Part shown: positions 35,052 to 44,267 of the stretch, piece by piece | How the letters are laid out: every line of letters starts with the position of its first letter | Numbering within the stretch: the first letter of the stretch is position 1 | NCBI GenBank assembly: GCA_018261655.1 | Contig: JAGTSG010000001.1 | Span: forward strand, 50,276-114,275 | DNA length: 64,000 nt | Source: Pseudomonadota bacterium | GTDB taxonomy: Bacteria > Pseudomonadota > Gammaproteobacteria > Steroidobacterales > Steroidobacteraceae | Reading direction: 5' to 3' | Made by a program: the position numbers and the translations under genes | The notes under the pieces: generated by a model | Told to the model about the DNA's origin: nothing | Databases searched by the model: none | What the model saw: only the letters and a program-made list of their open reading frames with translations

Positions 35052-38000
35052 GCCGGCTCTCCGCTCGAGCCCGGCGCGTGCCCTGCCGGTGCCGAAGCAC
35101 CTTCGTCGGGCGTCCTCGGCTTCCGACCCTCCAGCAGGTTGAACATCAACGGCACGAAGAACAGGGCGAGCGTCGTGGCTGCGACCATGCCGCCGATGAT
35201 TCCGGTACCGATCGAATGCCGCGAGTTGGCGCCGGCGCCGGTCGCGATGGCGAGTGGCACCGCGCCGAGGATGAAAGCGGCCGAGGTCATGATGATTGGC
35301 CGCAGCCTCATCTTGGCGGCCTCGATGGCGGCCTCGCGCGCGGGGAGTCCTTCCTTCAGCTTGATCACGGCGAACTCGACGATGAGGATCGCGTTCTTCG
35401 CTGCCAGGCCGATCAGCGTCACCAGGCCGATCTGGAAATAGACGTCGTTCTCGAGGCCGCGCAGTAGCACGGCGAGCAGCGCGCCAAAGATGCCGAAGGG
35501 GACGGCCGCGATCACGGCCGTCGGCAGCGACCAGGACTCGTACTGGGCGGCAAGGATCAAAAAGACCATGATCAGGCCAAACGCGAACACGATTGCTGAA
35601 GTCCCGCCGGACTTCTTCTCCTCCAGGGCCTGGCCCGACCACTCGTAGGAGAAGCCCTCGGGCAGGACCGTCGCGGCGACCTCTTCCATGGCACGGATCG
35701 CGTCGCCCGAGCTGTAGCCTTCGGCCGCGTCACCGAGGATCTTGGCGGCCGGAAAGCCGTTGAAGCGGCTGATCGCGTCCGGGCCGGCCACCCACCCGGT
35801 CGTGACGAGCGCGGACAGCGGCACCATGTTCCCGTTCTTCGTCCGCACGAAGACCTTGGCAATGTCCTCCGGGTCTTCCCGGTAGCGCGGCTCGGCCTGG
35901 AGGATCACCTGCCAGACACGGCTGTACTTGTCGTACTGGCTGACGTAGAGCGAGCCGAACAGGGTCTGCAGCGCGTCGTAGACGTCCTGTACGGGCACGC
36001 CGAGCGTCTCCGCCTTCTCCCGGTCGAGCAGCACCTTGAGCTGTCGCGAGGCCGGGTTGAAGGTGGAGCTGACGCCGCGAAGCTCCGGACGCTGGGCAGC
36101 CTGGCCGATGAAGGCGCGCGTCAGCGCGCCGAGTTCGGCCGGGGAGGCCGTGCCGCGGCTCTGCAGCCAGAACTCGAAGCCGCCCTGGCCGCCCAGTCCG
36201 GGGATGGACGGCGGGTTGAGCAGGAGCACGACGCCCTCCTTGATCTGCGCGAGTCCCTGCGTGACGGCGGCAATGACGCCGAATGAAGAGTTCTCCTCGC
36301 CGTCGCGTTCTCCCGCCGGCCTGAGAGAGACGAACAGCGTCGCGGCGTTGGGCTTGTAAGTGCCGTCGATGGTGCTGAATCCGATGGCTTCGGTGACGTG
36401 CTCAATGGCCGGGTGTCCGCGCATCATCTCGCCCGCAGGGCGAGTCAGCGCCTCGGTCCGGTCCAGGCTGGCGGCATCGGGCAGGAATGCCACGCCGAAC
36501 AGGTAGCCCTGGTCCTCCGGCGGCACGAAGCTGCCCGGCACGGCGCGGAACAGCAGCACGATCGCCGCCAGCATCACCCCGGCGGCGAGCAGGACCCGTC
36601 CGCTGCGCGCCAGCGTCCAGCTGACGCCTGTGCCGAAGCGCTCGACCAGTGCGTCGAAACGCCGGTTGAAGGCCCTGAAGAACCGGTGCGGCTCGCCGTG
36701 ATGCGGCTTCAGGATCAGCGCCGACAGCGCCGGCGTCAGCGTCAGCGCAACGAATCCCGAGATGGCGACCGAAATCGCTACCGTCACGGCGAACTGCTGG
36801 TACAGCAGGCCCGTGGTGCCGCCCAGGAAGGCGACCGGGACGAACACCGCGGCGAGGACCAGCACGATGGTGATCACCGGGCCCGTCACCTCTTCCATGG
36901 CGCGGATCGCGGCCTCCTTCGGCGGCAGGCCCAGCGACATGTTGCGCTCGACGTTCTCGACCACGACGATCGCGTCATCCACGACGATGCCGACGGCGAG
37001 CACCAGGCCGAACAGGGTCAGCAGGTTGATCGAGAAACCGAGCAGGACCATGCCCACGAAGGTCGCCACCAGCGAGACGACCACGGCGATGCTCGGGATC
37101 AGCGTGGCGCGCAGGTTCTGCAGGAACAGGAAGACCACCAGGATGACGAGGACGATCGCCTCGCCCAGGGTCTTGACTACCTCGTCGATGGAGTCCTGCA
37201 CGAACTCCGTCGTGTCCATCGCTACGGCGTAGGACAGGCCTTCGGGGAAGCCCACGGACAGGGACTCGAGCGTCTGGCGTACCTGCTTCGAGACCTCGAT
37301 GGCGTTGGAGCCGGGCTGCTGGTACACGGCGATCAGCGCCGCCGGCTCGCCGTCGAAGCGGCCGCGCAGGTTGTACTGCTTCAGGCCTTCCTCGGCACGC
37401 CCGACATCGCGCAGCCGCACGATGGCCGAACCGTCCTCCGATGCGCGCAGGATCAGGTTCTCGAACTCGGCCGGCTCGTCGGCGCGGTCCTCGGTCACCA
37501 CCGGGAAGGTCAGCTGGACGCTGCCCTCGTTCGGGTCCTGCCCGATCGAGCCGGCCGAGAACACGCGGTTCTGCGAAGAGACGGCGCGCTGCACGTCGGT
37601 CGGCGTGATGCCGAGCGAGGCCATCCTGTCGGGCCGGAGCCAGACGCGCATCGCCAGGTCCACCGCCCCGAGCACCGACGCCTGGTTCGCGCCGTCGATG
37701 CGCTTGATGGCATCCAGCACGTACAGGTTGGTGTAGTTGCCGACGTACTGCTGGTCGAACCGCCCGCCGGGCGAGTAGACGGCAATCAGCATGAGCATGC
37801 TCGACGAGCGCTTGCCGACGACGACGCCGACCTGCTTGACCGCATCCGGCAACTGCGGCGTCGCGAGCGCCACGCGGTTCTGGACCTGCACCTGCGCGGT
37901 GTCCGGGTCCGTGCCGATGTCGAAGTAGGCGGTCAGCTGCATCTGGCCGTTCGAGCTGGTGGACTGCGTGTACAGCAGGTTGTCGACGCCGGTGATCTGG

Positions 38001-38203
38001 GTCTCGATCGGCGCGGCCACCGAGCTGGCGACCGTCTCTGCGTCGGCGCCGGCGTAGCTGGCGCTGACGGTGACCTGCGGCGGCGTGATCTCGGGGTACT
38101 GGGCGATGGGCAGGCTGAACATCGCCACCGCGCCGGCCAGCGTGAGGATGATCGACAGGACCGACGCAAGGATCGGCCGCTCGATGCAGATTCTCGAGAG
38201 CAC
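35048..38203 (-). CDS. RND multidrug efflux pump (HAE1 family)
   Basis: A 1051-residue inner-membrane proton/drug antiporter. The N-terminus CIERPILASVLSIILTLAG, the relay aspartates at 409/410 ([18 protein letters not shown]) and the second-half GLAAKNAILIVEFA are all standard. It groups by eye with the MexF/BpeF/CmeB-like pumps more than with AcrB, since the FFIDRP start is absent. GTG 38203 has AGGA upstream; the channel gene overlaps its stop by 4 bases. It is the middle gene of adaptor-pump-channel. The substrate is unknown, though chloramphenicol-like and fluoroquinolone drugs are common for that group. Confidence 0.94.
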   Translation of the reverse strand: MLSRICIERPILASVLSIILTLAGAVAMFSLPIAQYPEITPPQVTVSASYAGADAETVASSVAAPIETQITGVDNLLYTQSTSSNGQMQLTAYFDIGTDPDTAQVQVQNRVALATPQLPDAVKQVGVVVGKRSSSMLMLIAVYSPGGRFDQQYVGNYTNLYVLDAIKRIDGANQASVLGAVDLAMRVWLRPDRMASLGITPTDVQRAVSSQNRVFSAGSIGQDPNEGSVQLTFPVVTEDRADEPAEFENLILRASEDGSAIVRLRDVGRAEEGLKQYNLRGRFDGEPAALIAVYQQPGSNAIEVSKQVRQTLESLSVGFPEGLSYAVAMDTTEFVQDSIDEVVKTLGEAIVLVILVVFLFLQNLRATLIPSIAVVVSLVATFVGMVLLGFSINLLTLFGLVLAVGIVVDDAIVVVENVERNMSLGLPPKEAAIRAMEEVTGPVITIVLVLAAVFVPVAFLGGTTGLLYQQFAVTVAISVAISGFVALTLTPALSALILKPHHGEPHRFFRAFNRRFDALVERFGTGVSWTLARSGRVLLAAGVMLAAIVLLFRAVPGSFVPPEDQGYLFGVAFLPDAASLDRTEALTRPAGEMMRGHPAIEHVTEAIGFSTIDGTYKPNAATLFVSLRPAGERDGEENSSFGVIAAVTQGLAQIKEGVVLLLNPPSIPGLGGQGGFEFWLQSRGTASPAELGALTRAFIGQAAQRPELRGVSSTFNPASRQLKVLLDREKAETLGVPVQDVYDALQTLFGSLYVSQYDKYSRVWQVILQAEPRYREDPEDIAKVFVRTKNGNMVPLSALVTTGWVAGPDAISRFNGFPAAKILGDAAEGYSSGDAIRAMEEVAATVLPEGFSYEWSGQALEEKKSGGTSAIVFAFGLIMVFLILAAQYESWSLPTAVIAAVPFGIFGALLAVLLRGLENDVYFQIGLVTLIGLAAKNAILIVEFAVIKLKEGLPAREAAIEAAKMRLRPIIMTSAAFILGAVPLAIATGAGANSRHSIGTGIIGGMVAATTLALFFVPLMFNLLEGRKPRTPDEGASAPAGHAPGSSGEPA

Positions 38204-38216
38204 GGGTATTCCTGTG

Positions 38217-39395
38217 TCAGCCGCGTGTCGGGCCGCCGGGCTGCGCCGCGGGGGAGCTCCCGGCCGCCGGAGGATCGGTCAGCCTCAGCGGTACGCCCGG
38301 ACGCACCCTGATCGCGCCGTCCACGACGTAGCGCTCACCGGGCTTCAGGCCGCCGAACAGGATCCAGTCGTCCCCCTGCAGCGGGCCGAGTTCCACTGGC
38401 GAAGGCTTCGCCGTACCGTCCTCGCCGACGACCCAGACGAAGCTGCCCTGGGCGCCCTGCATGACGGCTCGCTGGGGGACGCTGACCGCGTCGGCCCACA
38501 CGGCCCCCTGCAGGCGCACGCGCACGAACTGCCCGGGCAGCAGCAAGCCATCGGGATTGGCGACGGTGGCACGCACGAGGAGTGTCGCCGTCTCGGGACT
38601 CAGGCCGGCATCGGAGAACGTGATGCGGGCGGTCTCGCCGTAGACGGTGTCGTCGGCAAGCACGATCGCGACATCGTAGTCCTCGCCGGCGGGAGGACGC
38701 AGCCGGCCCGACTTGATGCGGCTCTGGTGTCCCAGCCACTGCTGTTCCGACACGCTGAAGTCCACCCACATCGGATCCAGCGCGGCAACGGTCGTCAGGA
38801 GGCTGTCAGGGCCGGCGCCGACATAGCTGCCTTCCGCCCGGGTCGCGTAGGAGGACTGGCCCGTTACCGGCGAGCGGATCGTGGCGTAGCCGAGGTCCAG
38901 CCGTGCCGCCTCGACCCGCGCGCGTGCAGCCTCGACCGCCGCCGCCGCCGCCTTGTCCTCGCCGATGGCGTCGTCCAGCTCCTTCTGGCTGAGGGCGTTC
39001 TCCTCAGCCAGAGGACGGACGCGCGCCAGCGCAGCGCGGGCGGTCGTCAGTCGCGCCTGCTGCAGGGACAATTCGGCCTCTGCGGCCTGCAGCTGGACCT
39101 GGAAAGGCTTCGGGTCGACCTGGAACAGCACCTGGCCCGCCTGGACCCGTGAACCTTCGCGATAGCTGATGGAGTCGAGGAAACCCGATACGCGCGTGCG
39201 GATCTCTACATGGCGGGAGCTTTCGAGCCTGCCGACGAACTCGAACGTTGCCGGGATGTCGCTGGCCTGCGCCGTCGCAGCGACCACTGCGATACCGTCT
39301 GCAGCCGGAACCGGGGCACCGTCCGAACATCCGATGAGAACCAGCGCCGCAAGGACGGCCAGGGGCCTGCGGACCCCGCGGAAGGAACTGGACAA
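38217..39395 (-). CDS. RND efflux periplasmic adaptor (MexE-like lipoprotein)
   Basis: A 392-residue adaptor with a signal ending in the lipobox VLIGC. The lipoyl half-motif RTRVSGFLDSISYREGSRVQAGQ, a helical hairpin around residues 105-165 and the SPVTGQSSYATRAEGSYV half-motif are clear. The TTG start at 39395 is supported by GGGGAG 6 bases upstream. It is first in the operon adaptor-pump-channel. A LysR gene lies about 110 bases upstream in the same direction, as with MexT and MexEF-OprN, but that LysR seems more likely to control the pirin gene. Confidence 0.92.
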   Translation of the reverse strand: MSSSFRGVRRPLAVLAALVLIGCSDGAPVPAADGIAVVAATAQASDIPATFEFVGRLESSRHVEIRTRVSGFLDSISYREGSRVQAGQVLFQVDPKPFQVQLQAAEAELSLQQARLTTARAALARVRPLAEENALSQKELDDAIGEDKAAAAAVEAARARVEAARLDLGYATIRSPVTGQSSYATRAEGSYVGAGPDSLLTTVAALDPMWVDFSVSEQQWLGHQSRIKSGRLRPPAGEDYDVAIVLADDTVYGETARITFSDAGLSPETATLLVRATVANPDGLLLPGQFVRVRLQGAVWADAVSVPQRAVMQGAQGSFVWVVGEDGTAKPSPVELGPLQGDDWILFGGLKPGERYVVDGAIRVRPGVPLRLTDPPAAGSSPAAQPGGPTRG

Positions 39396-39504
39396 GATGA
39401 TCTCCCCGGCGTGCTGCTACCGCGCGCGGCCGCCGGATTCGACGGCGCTCTCCGTGCCCGCGGTCAATGCATGCCGCGCATCATGCCCGCGTGCGCGTGA
39501 GTTT

Positions 39505-40392
39505 TCACCCGCAACATGGGTCCAGGAACAAGCGCAGGCGCATCGGCATCCGGCGCGAGGCGTAAACGGCGAACACCGGCGCATCCGGTCCGCGCCAGTT
39601 GTCCAGTACAGGCACCAGGCTGCTGGTCACGGCCTGATCGGCGAGCTTCGATTCGGGCAGCAAAGCGACCCCGGCGCCGGCGGCCGTCAGGCTGATCAGG
39701 GTACCCAGGTCGTTGACTTCGACGTTGCCGTGGGGCGTTACGCTGGCCCGTTCGCGCCCGCGGCTCAGCACCCATGTTCGGTCACTGTCCCGGCCGGCGA
39801 TGACCAGCGCATTGACGGCGGCCAGATCACGCGGGTGCCTGAGGGGTGGCAGGCTGGCCAGGTAGCCAGCGCTGGCGAACAGGCGGGTCCGCATCTGGAA
39901 CAGCGGGCGCGCGATGAGCGTCCCGTCCGTGGGTCTTGCCACGCGTATCGCGAGGTCGAAGCCCTCGGCCAGCAGGTCGACGATGCGGGAGGACAGGTCG
40001 AGTTCGAGGCGAATGTCGGGGTGGCGGGCGGCAAACGATGCGAGCGCCCCGGCCAGCCCGTAGCGCGCCAGGTCCGCGGGCATGGTGACCCGCAGTCGGC
40101 CGCGGGGGGTGCTGGACTCTTCGCTGAGGCACTCCAGGGCGTCGGCGAGACTCGCGAGCGGCGACCCGGCGCGCGACAACAGCAATGCACCTGCGTCGGT
40201 CGGCTCGACCCGACGCGTGCTGCGCCGGAGCAACTGTGCGTCCAGTTGTCTCTCCAGGCTCGCGATCCGGCGGCTGACGGTGGCGAGTGGCATGCCGAGG
40301 TCAATGGCCACCCGGGTGAAGCTCCGCTCGCTGGCCACCGCGCAGAAAAGCCGAAGGTCATCGAGACTTGGGGTATCCGGGCGGGCGACCAT
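39505..40392 (-). CDS. LysR family transcriptional regulator (CrgA-like)
   Basis: A 295-residue regulator. The N-terminal winged helix-turn-helix reads LDDLRLFCAVASERSFTRVAIDLGMPLATVSRRIASLERQ (residues about 9-48 of the chosen start), followed by the LysR substrate-binding domain of the CrgA-like type, and the C-terminus is complete. ATG 40392 is chosen because it places the helix-turn-helix at the usual distance; longer frames upstream cross the promoter region. It diverges from the pirin gene with about 110 bases between, the typical LysR arrangement, so pirin is the most likely target; the downstream efflux operon may be another. Confidence 0.9.
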   Translation of the reverse strand: MVARPDTPSLDDLRLFCAVASERSFTRVAIDLGMPLATVSRRIASLERQLDAQLLRRSTRRVEPTDAGALLLSRAGSPLASLADALECLSEESSTPRGRLRVTMPADLARYGLAGALASFAARHPDIRLELDLSSRIVDLLAEGFDLAIRVARPTDGTLIARPLFQMRTRLFASAGYLASLPPLRHPRDLAAVNALVIAGRDSDRTWVLSRGRERASVTPHGNVEVNDLGTLISLTAAGAGVALLPESKLADQAVTSSLVPVLDNWRGPDAPVFAVYASRRMPMRLRLFLDPCCG

Positions 40393-40402
40393 GACGGGTA
40401 CT

Positions 40403-40426
40403 ATTACCAGAATGGAATAAAGTAAT
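40403..40426. promoter_or_regulatory. dyad in the lysR-pirin intergenic region
   Basis: ATTAC (40403-40407), 14 bases, GTAAT (40422-40426), in an AT-rich patch between divergent lysR and pirin. LysR-type sites are often dyads of this spacing. A promoter for lysR on the minus strand (TTGGAT, 18-base spacer, TAATAG) may overlap it. Confidence 0.4.
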
Positions 40427-40501
40427 CCAATGGGAGTATTTATCTCGTGTGGAGGGCCCGATACCCTTCTGCCAGGTACCAACGATGCAGGGGAGTCCGA
40501 C

Positions 40502-41200
<699 letters not shown>

Positions 41201-41204
41201 GGTT

Positions 41205-41996
41205 CTATTTCCGCGGCGGCCTGGGCAGGAACGCACTGGTGCGACGGACGTAGTCGGCGTAGCCGGGCTTCGACTGCTTGAGCGAGGACTCGAGCAGAGT
41301 CACGCCGGACACGCGCAGCAGGAAGAACGTCATCACCACGGGCCCGATCGCCGTCCAGGCCGCGGAGGGGGCGTCGCAGGCGGCGAGCCAGATGCCCCAC
41401 CACAGGCAGGCGTTGCCGAAGTAGTTCGGGTGGCGCGTGTAGCGCCACAGCCCGGTGTCGAGCACCTTGCCCCGGTTCGCCGGGCTGGCCTTGAACCGGC
41501 GGAGCTGCAGGTCCCCGACGGCCTCGAACAGGAAGCCGAGGGTCCAGAGCGCCAGGCCGATCCAGGCCAGCGGTCCCAGGCGGTCGGGCTCGGTGGCCAG
41601 TTGTCCGACCTGGACCGGCAGTGACACTACGACGATGAGCAAGCCCTGCAGCCCGAACACCCACAGCAGGCTGTGGCGCGCAAAGCTGCCGCCATCCGAC
41701 TCGACACGCGTTCGCCACGATGCGTAGCGCGGATCCTCGCCGTGGCCGAGGTTGCGCAGCGCGAGGTACAGGCCGAGCCGCAGGCCCCACGCCACGGTCA
41801 TCGCCGTCAGCAGCCATTGCCGCGGGGCGAAACCGTCCGCCAGCAGCAGCGTGGCGACGGCGACGATCGCGAAGCCCGGGCCCCAGAAGATGTCCACGAT
41901 GCTGGCGTTGCGCAACCGCAGGCTGAGGAGCCACAGGACCAGCATGCAGGCCATCACGATGGCGAGGTTGGCGGCGAGCAGTTGCAGCAGGGTCAT
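41205..41996 (-). CDS. DUF1295 (steroid 5-alpha reductase-like) membrane protein
   Basis: A 263-residue protein with about six membrane helices and the C-terminal motif GLWRYTRHPNYFGNACLWWGIWL, shared by DUF1295, isoprenylcysteine methyltransferases and the steroid reductase family. The helix 1 region NASIVDIFWGPGF is typical of DUF1295. The reaction is not established; family similarity suggests a membrane-bound reductase or methyltransferase. ATG 41996; the gene is convergent with the pirin gene (4-base gap). Confidence 0.88.
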   Translation of the reverse strand: MTLLQLLAANLAIVMACMLVLWLLSLRLRNASIVDIFWGPGFAIVAVATLLLADGFAPRQWLLTAMTVAWGLRLGLYLALRNLGHGEDPRYASWRTRVESDGGSFARHSLLWVFGLQGLLIVVVSLPVQVGQLATEPDRLGPLAWIGLALWTLGFLFEAVGDLQLRRFKASPANRGKVLDTGLWRYTRHPNYFGNACLWWGIWLAACDAPSAAWTAIGPVVMTFFLLRVSGVTLLESSLKQSKPGYADYVRRTSAFLPRPPRK

Positions 41997-42045
41997 GACC
42001 TCACCCTTCGTGGGATCGGCGTGCCTGGATCCAGGTGCCGCTCGA

Positions 42046-42516
42046 TCACCGCTTGAGCTTCATCAGCCGGCCTTTCTCGCGCTGCCAGTCGCGGTCCCGC
42101 GAGTCGGAGCGCTTGTCGTGCTGCTTCTTGCCGCGTGCGAGGCCGATCTCGACCTTGGCCTTGCCGTTCTTCCAGTACATCGCGAGCGGCACCAGCGTGT
42201 AGCCCTTGCGCTCGACGGCCCCGACGAGGCTGTCGATCTGGCGGCGGTGCAGCAGCAGCTTGCGCGATCGCGTCGGGTCGGCAACGACGTGTGTCGACGT
42301 GGTAGGCAGCGGTGAGACGTGCGAGCCGAACAGGAAGGCTTCCCCGTCCTTCAGCAGCACGTAACCCTCCTTCAGCTGCACCCGGCCGGCACGCAGGGCC
42401 TTGACCTCCCAGCCCTGAAGCGCGAGCCCGGCCTCGTAGCGCTCGTCGATGAAATAGTCGTGCCGCGCCTTCTTGTTGAGGGCGATTGTCCCGGCCGTGG
42501 TCTTCTCTTCCGCCAT
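42046..42516 (-). CDS. smpB: SsrA-binding protein
   Basis: A 156-residue protein that binds the tRNA-like end of tmRNA and delivers it to stalled ribosomes. Key stretches are [17 protein letters not shown], the [10 protein letters not shown] motif and the basic C-terminal tail ([24 protein letters not shown]) that enters the mRNA channel. It diverges from ratA, as in pseudomonads. Confidence 0.98.
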   Translation of the reverse strand: MAEEKTTAGTIALNKKARHDYFIDERYEAGLALQGWEVKALRAGRVQLKEGYVLLKDGEAFLFGSHVSPLPTTSTHVVADPTRSRKLLLHRRQIDSLVGAVERKGYTLVPLAMYWKNGKAKVEIGLARGKKQHDKRSDSRDRDWQREKGRLMKLKR

Positions 42517-42610
42517 GCGTGATGTCCTTGTCGGCCCGGCATTCTAGCCCCTTGTGAGGTTGTGGCGCCGGGCCGCCTGGCCGACAATCGCAGGCGACCG
42601 GAGGCGAGCG

Positions 42611-43042
42611 ATGCGCGAGGTGAAGCGAAGCGCGCTCGTGCCGTACACGGCGGTGCAGATGTTCGACCTGGTGGCGGACGTCGAGAGGTACCCGGAGTTC
42701 CTGCCGTGGTGCACCGCCGCCACGGTGCTCGGGCGCGATGGCGAGATGGTGACGGCCCAGCTGGCGCTGTCGCGCGGGCGCGCGAGCGCCCGCTTCACCA
42801 CGCGCAACCGGCTCGTGCCGGGCCAGTTCCTCGAGATGCGGCTGCTCGAGGGCCCGTTCCGGTCGCTCGAAGGCCGCTGGGACTTCATCGCCATCGGCGA
42901 GGCAGGCAGCCGGGTCGAGCTCGCCCTGCGGTTCGAGACCCAGGGATCACTGGCCGGGCTCGTGCTCGGACCGGTCTTCGAGGGGATCTGCAACCAGCTC
43001 GTGGATGCCTTTGCGCAGCGGGCGAGGAAGACCTATGGCTGA
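42611..43042 (+). CDS. ratA: RatA/COQ10-like START domain protein
   Basis: A 143-residue START-fold protein with the conserved opening VPYTAVQMFDLVADVERYPEFLPWC and the C-terminal FEGICNQLVDAFAQRA. In E. coli RatA was described as a toxin blocking 70S assembly; related COQ10 proteins bind ubiquinone, so the role in this organism is uncertain. ATG 42611 follows GGAGG. It overlaps rnfH by 8 bases, a conserved pairing (ratA-rnfH) that could act as a toxin-antitoxin or a quinone-related unit. Confidence 0.93.
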   Translation: MREVKRSALVPYTAVQMFDLVADVERYPEFLPWCTAATVLGRDGEMVTAQLALSRGRASARFTTRNRLVPGQFLEMRLLEGPFRSLEGRWDFIAIGEAGSRVELALRFETQGSLAGLVLGPVFEGICNQLVDAFAQRARKTYG

Positions 43043-43352
43043 GCCGGTACTGCTCCGGGTCGAGGTCGTGCTCGCCGAATCCGTGGCGCAGTGGCGGGTG
43101 GAGCTCGAGGTACCTCCCGGCACGACGGCCTGGCAGGCGGTCGAGCGCTCGCGACTGCTCGGGCATCGAGCCGGCCTCGATCCGTCCGCACTGGCGGTGG
43201 CCGTGCATGGCAAACAGGTCGGCCGCGACCAGCGGCTCGAGGACGGCGACCGCGTCGAGGTCCTGCGTCCCCTGCCTCAGGATCCAAAGCAGCGCCGCCG
43301 GCGCCTCGCCCGCGACGGTGCCGCGATGGGAAGGAAACCGCCGCTGCGGTGA
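43035..43352 (+). CDS. rnfH: RnfH family ubiquitin-fold protein (UPF0125)
   Basis: A 105-residue protein with the beta-grasp pattern LLRVEVVLAESVAQWRVELEVPPGTTAWQAVERS and the closing LEDGDRVEVLRPL. The function is unknown; it is consistently paired with ratA. ATG 43035 lies inside the end of ratA, with GAGGAAG upstream. The Arg-rich tail (KQRRRRLARDG) is common in the family. Confidence 0.9.
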   Translation: MAEPVLLRVEVVLAESVAQWRVELEVPPGTTAWQAVERSRLLGHRAGLDPSALAVAVHGKQVGRDQRLEDGDRVEVLRPLPQDPKQRRRRLARDGAAMGRKPPLR

Positions 43353-43379
43353 ATGCCCGTGCGCGGCAGCCGGACGCGC

Positions 43380-43748
43380 TCAGCCCTGCTTTTCGGCGGG
43401 CTCCTGCTGCGGGACGCCTCGCTGCAGGGCGGCGGGCCGCTCGATCTTGCTGACCGTGTCACCGTCGAACCAGACGATCACGTGCGAGCGGCGCGTATCG
43501 CCGTTCTTTCCGCGGCGGAAGTAGTACATGTAGTCCCAGCGGTCCTGCGAGAAGGGATCGGCCACCATCGGCGTCCCGAGCACGAATCGCACCTGGCTGC
43601 GCGTCATGCCCACCTCGAGCTCGGCGATCTGGTCCTCGTTCAGCAGGTTTCCCTGCTGCGTATCGAGCTTGTAGACGCAGGCCGTCAGCAGGGAGGCCGC
43701 CACGGCGGCGGCCAGGACTCGCAGGCGGGTCTGTCGTAGAGGTCGCAT
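43380..43748 (-). CDS. bamE: outer-membrane assembly lipoprotein BamE
   Basis: A 122-residue lipoprotein of the BAM complex, which inserts beta-barrel proteins into the outer membrane. The signal ends in the lipobox LLTAC, and the SmpA/OmlA core is visible: IAELEVGMTRSQVRFVLGTPMV and DRWDYMYYFRRGKN. ATG 43748 is chosen over a start 12 codons upstream so that the basic n-region directly precedes the hydrophobic core. It diverges from fur. Confidence 0.94.
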   Translation of the reverse strand: MRPLRQTRLRVLAAAVAASLLTACVYKLDTQQGNLLNEDQIAELEVGMTRSQVRFVLGTPMVADPFSQDRWDYMYYFRRGKNGDTRRSHVIVWFDGDTVSKIERPAALQRGVPQQEPAEKQG

Positions 43749-43791
43749 GGGCCGGGGTCCTGGGTGATAATGCCCCGACATCATAGCCGAA

Positions 43792-43805
43792 GCTCCGGCC
43801 GGAGC
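43792..43805. repeat. 14-base palindrome in the bamE-fur gap
   Basis: GCTCCGGCCGGAGC is perfectly self-complementary and lies 17 bases before the GTG start of fur. It does not resemble a Fur box. It could be an operator or just a GC-rich hairpin in the fur leader. Confidence 0.4.
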
Positions 43806-43822
43806 CGAATGGGGCCAGGGAA

Positions 43823-44263
43823 GTGGAAAGCGACGAAATCCGCAAGGCAGGCCTGAAGGTCACCCTTCCCCGGGTCAAGATCCTCGAGATCCTGGCCGGC
43901 GGCGGGCGCCACATGTCGGCCGAGGACATCTATCGCAGGCTGATCGAGCAGGGCGAGGAAATCGGCCTGGCGACGGTGTACCGCGTCCTCACGCAGTTCG
44001 AACAGGCGCAGCTGGTGACGCGCCACCACTTCGAGGGTGGCACCTCCGTCTTCGAACTCAACCAGGGCGAGCACCACGACCACATCGTCTGCATGGACTG
44101 CGGCCGGGTCGAGGAGTTCATGGATTGCGGCATCGAGGAGCGGCAGCTCGACGTCGCCTCGAAGCTCGGCTTCGAGATCGCCGAGCACAACCTGATCCTC
44201 TACGGGCGCTGCCGGCGCAAGGACTGCCCCAACCGCAAGGTCAAGCCGCGCGGCGCGGACTGA
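43823..44263 (+). CDS. fur: ferric uptake regulator
   Basis: A 146-residue Fe(II)-dependent repressor. The winged-helix domain (RVKILEILAGGGRHMSAEDIY, ATVYRVLTQFEQAQLV) is followed by the metal-binding dimerisation domain: GEHHDHIVCMDCG with His ligands and a CxxC, and a second structural cysteine pair in CRRKDCPNR. Starts at GTG 43823, the only plausible start. It is convergent with recN (4-base gap), an arrangement also seen in pseudomonads (omlA-fur-recN). Confidence 0.97.
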   Translation: MESDEIRKAGLKVTLPRVKILEILAGGGRHMSAEDIYRRLIEQGEEIGLATVYRVLTQFEQAQLVTRHHFEGGTSVFELNQGEHHDHIVCMDCGRVEEFMDCGIEERQLDVASKLGFEIAEHNLILYGRCRRKDCPNRKVKPRGAD

Positions 44264-44267
44264 GCCC

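Noticed and set aside
42611..43352. ratA-rnfH as a novel toxin-antitoxin pair
   Set aside because: This is the known conserved ratA-rnfH arrangement near smpB, and a toxin-antitoxin role is not established outside E. coli reports.
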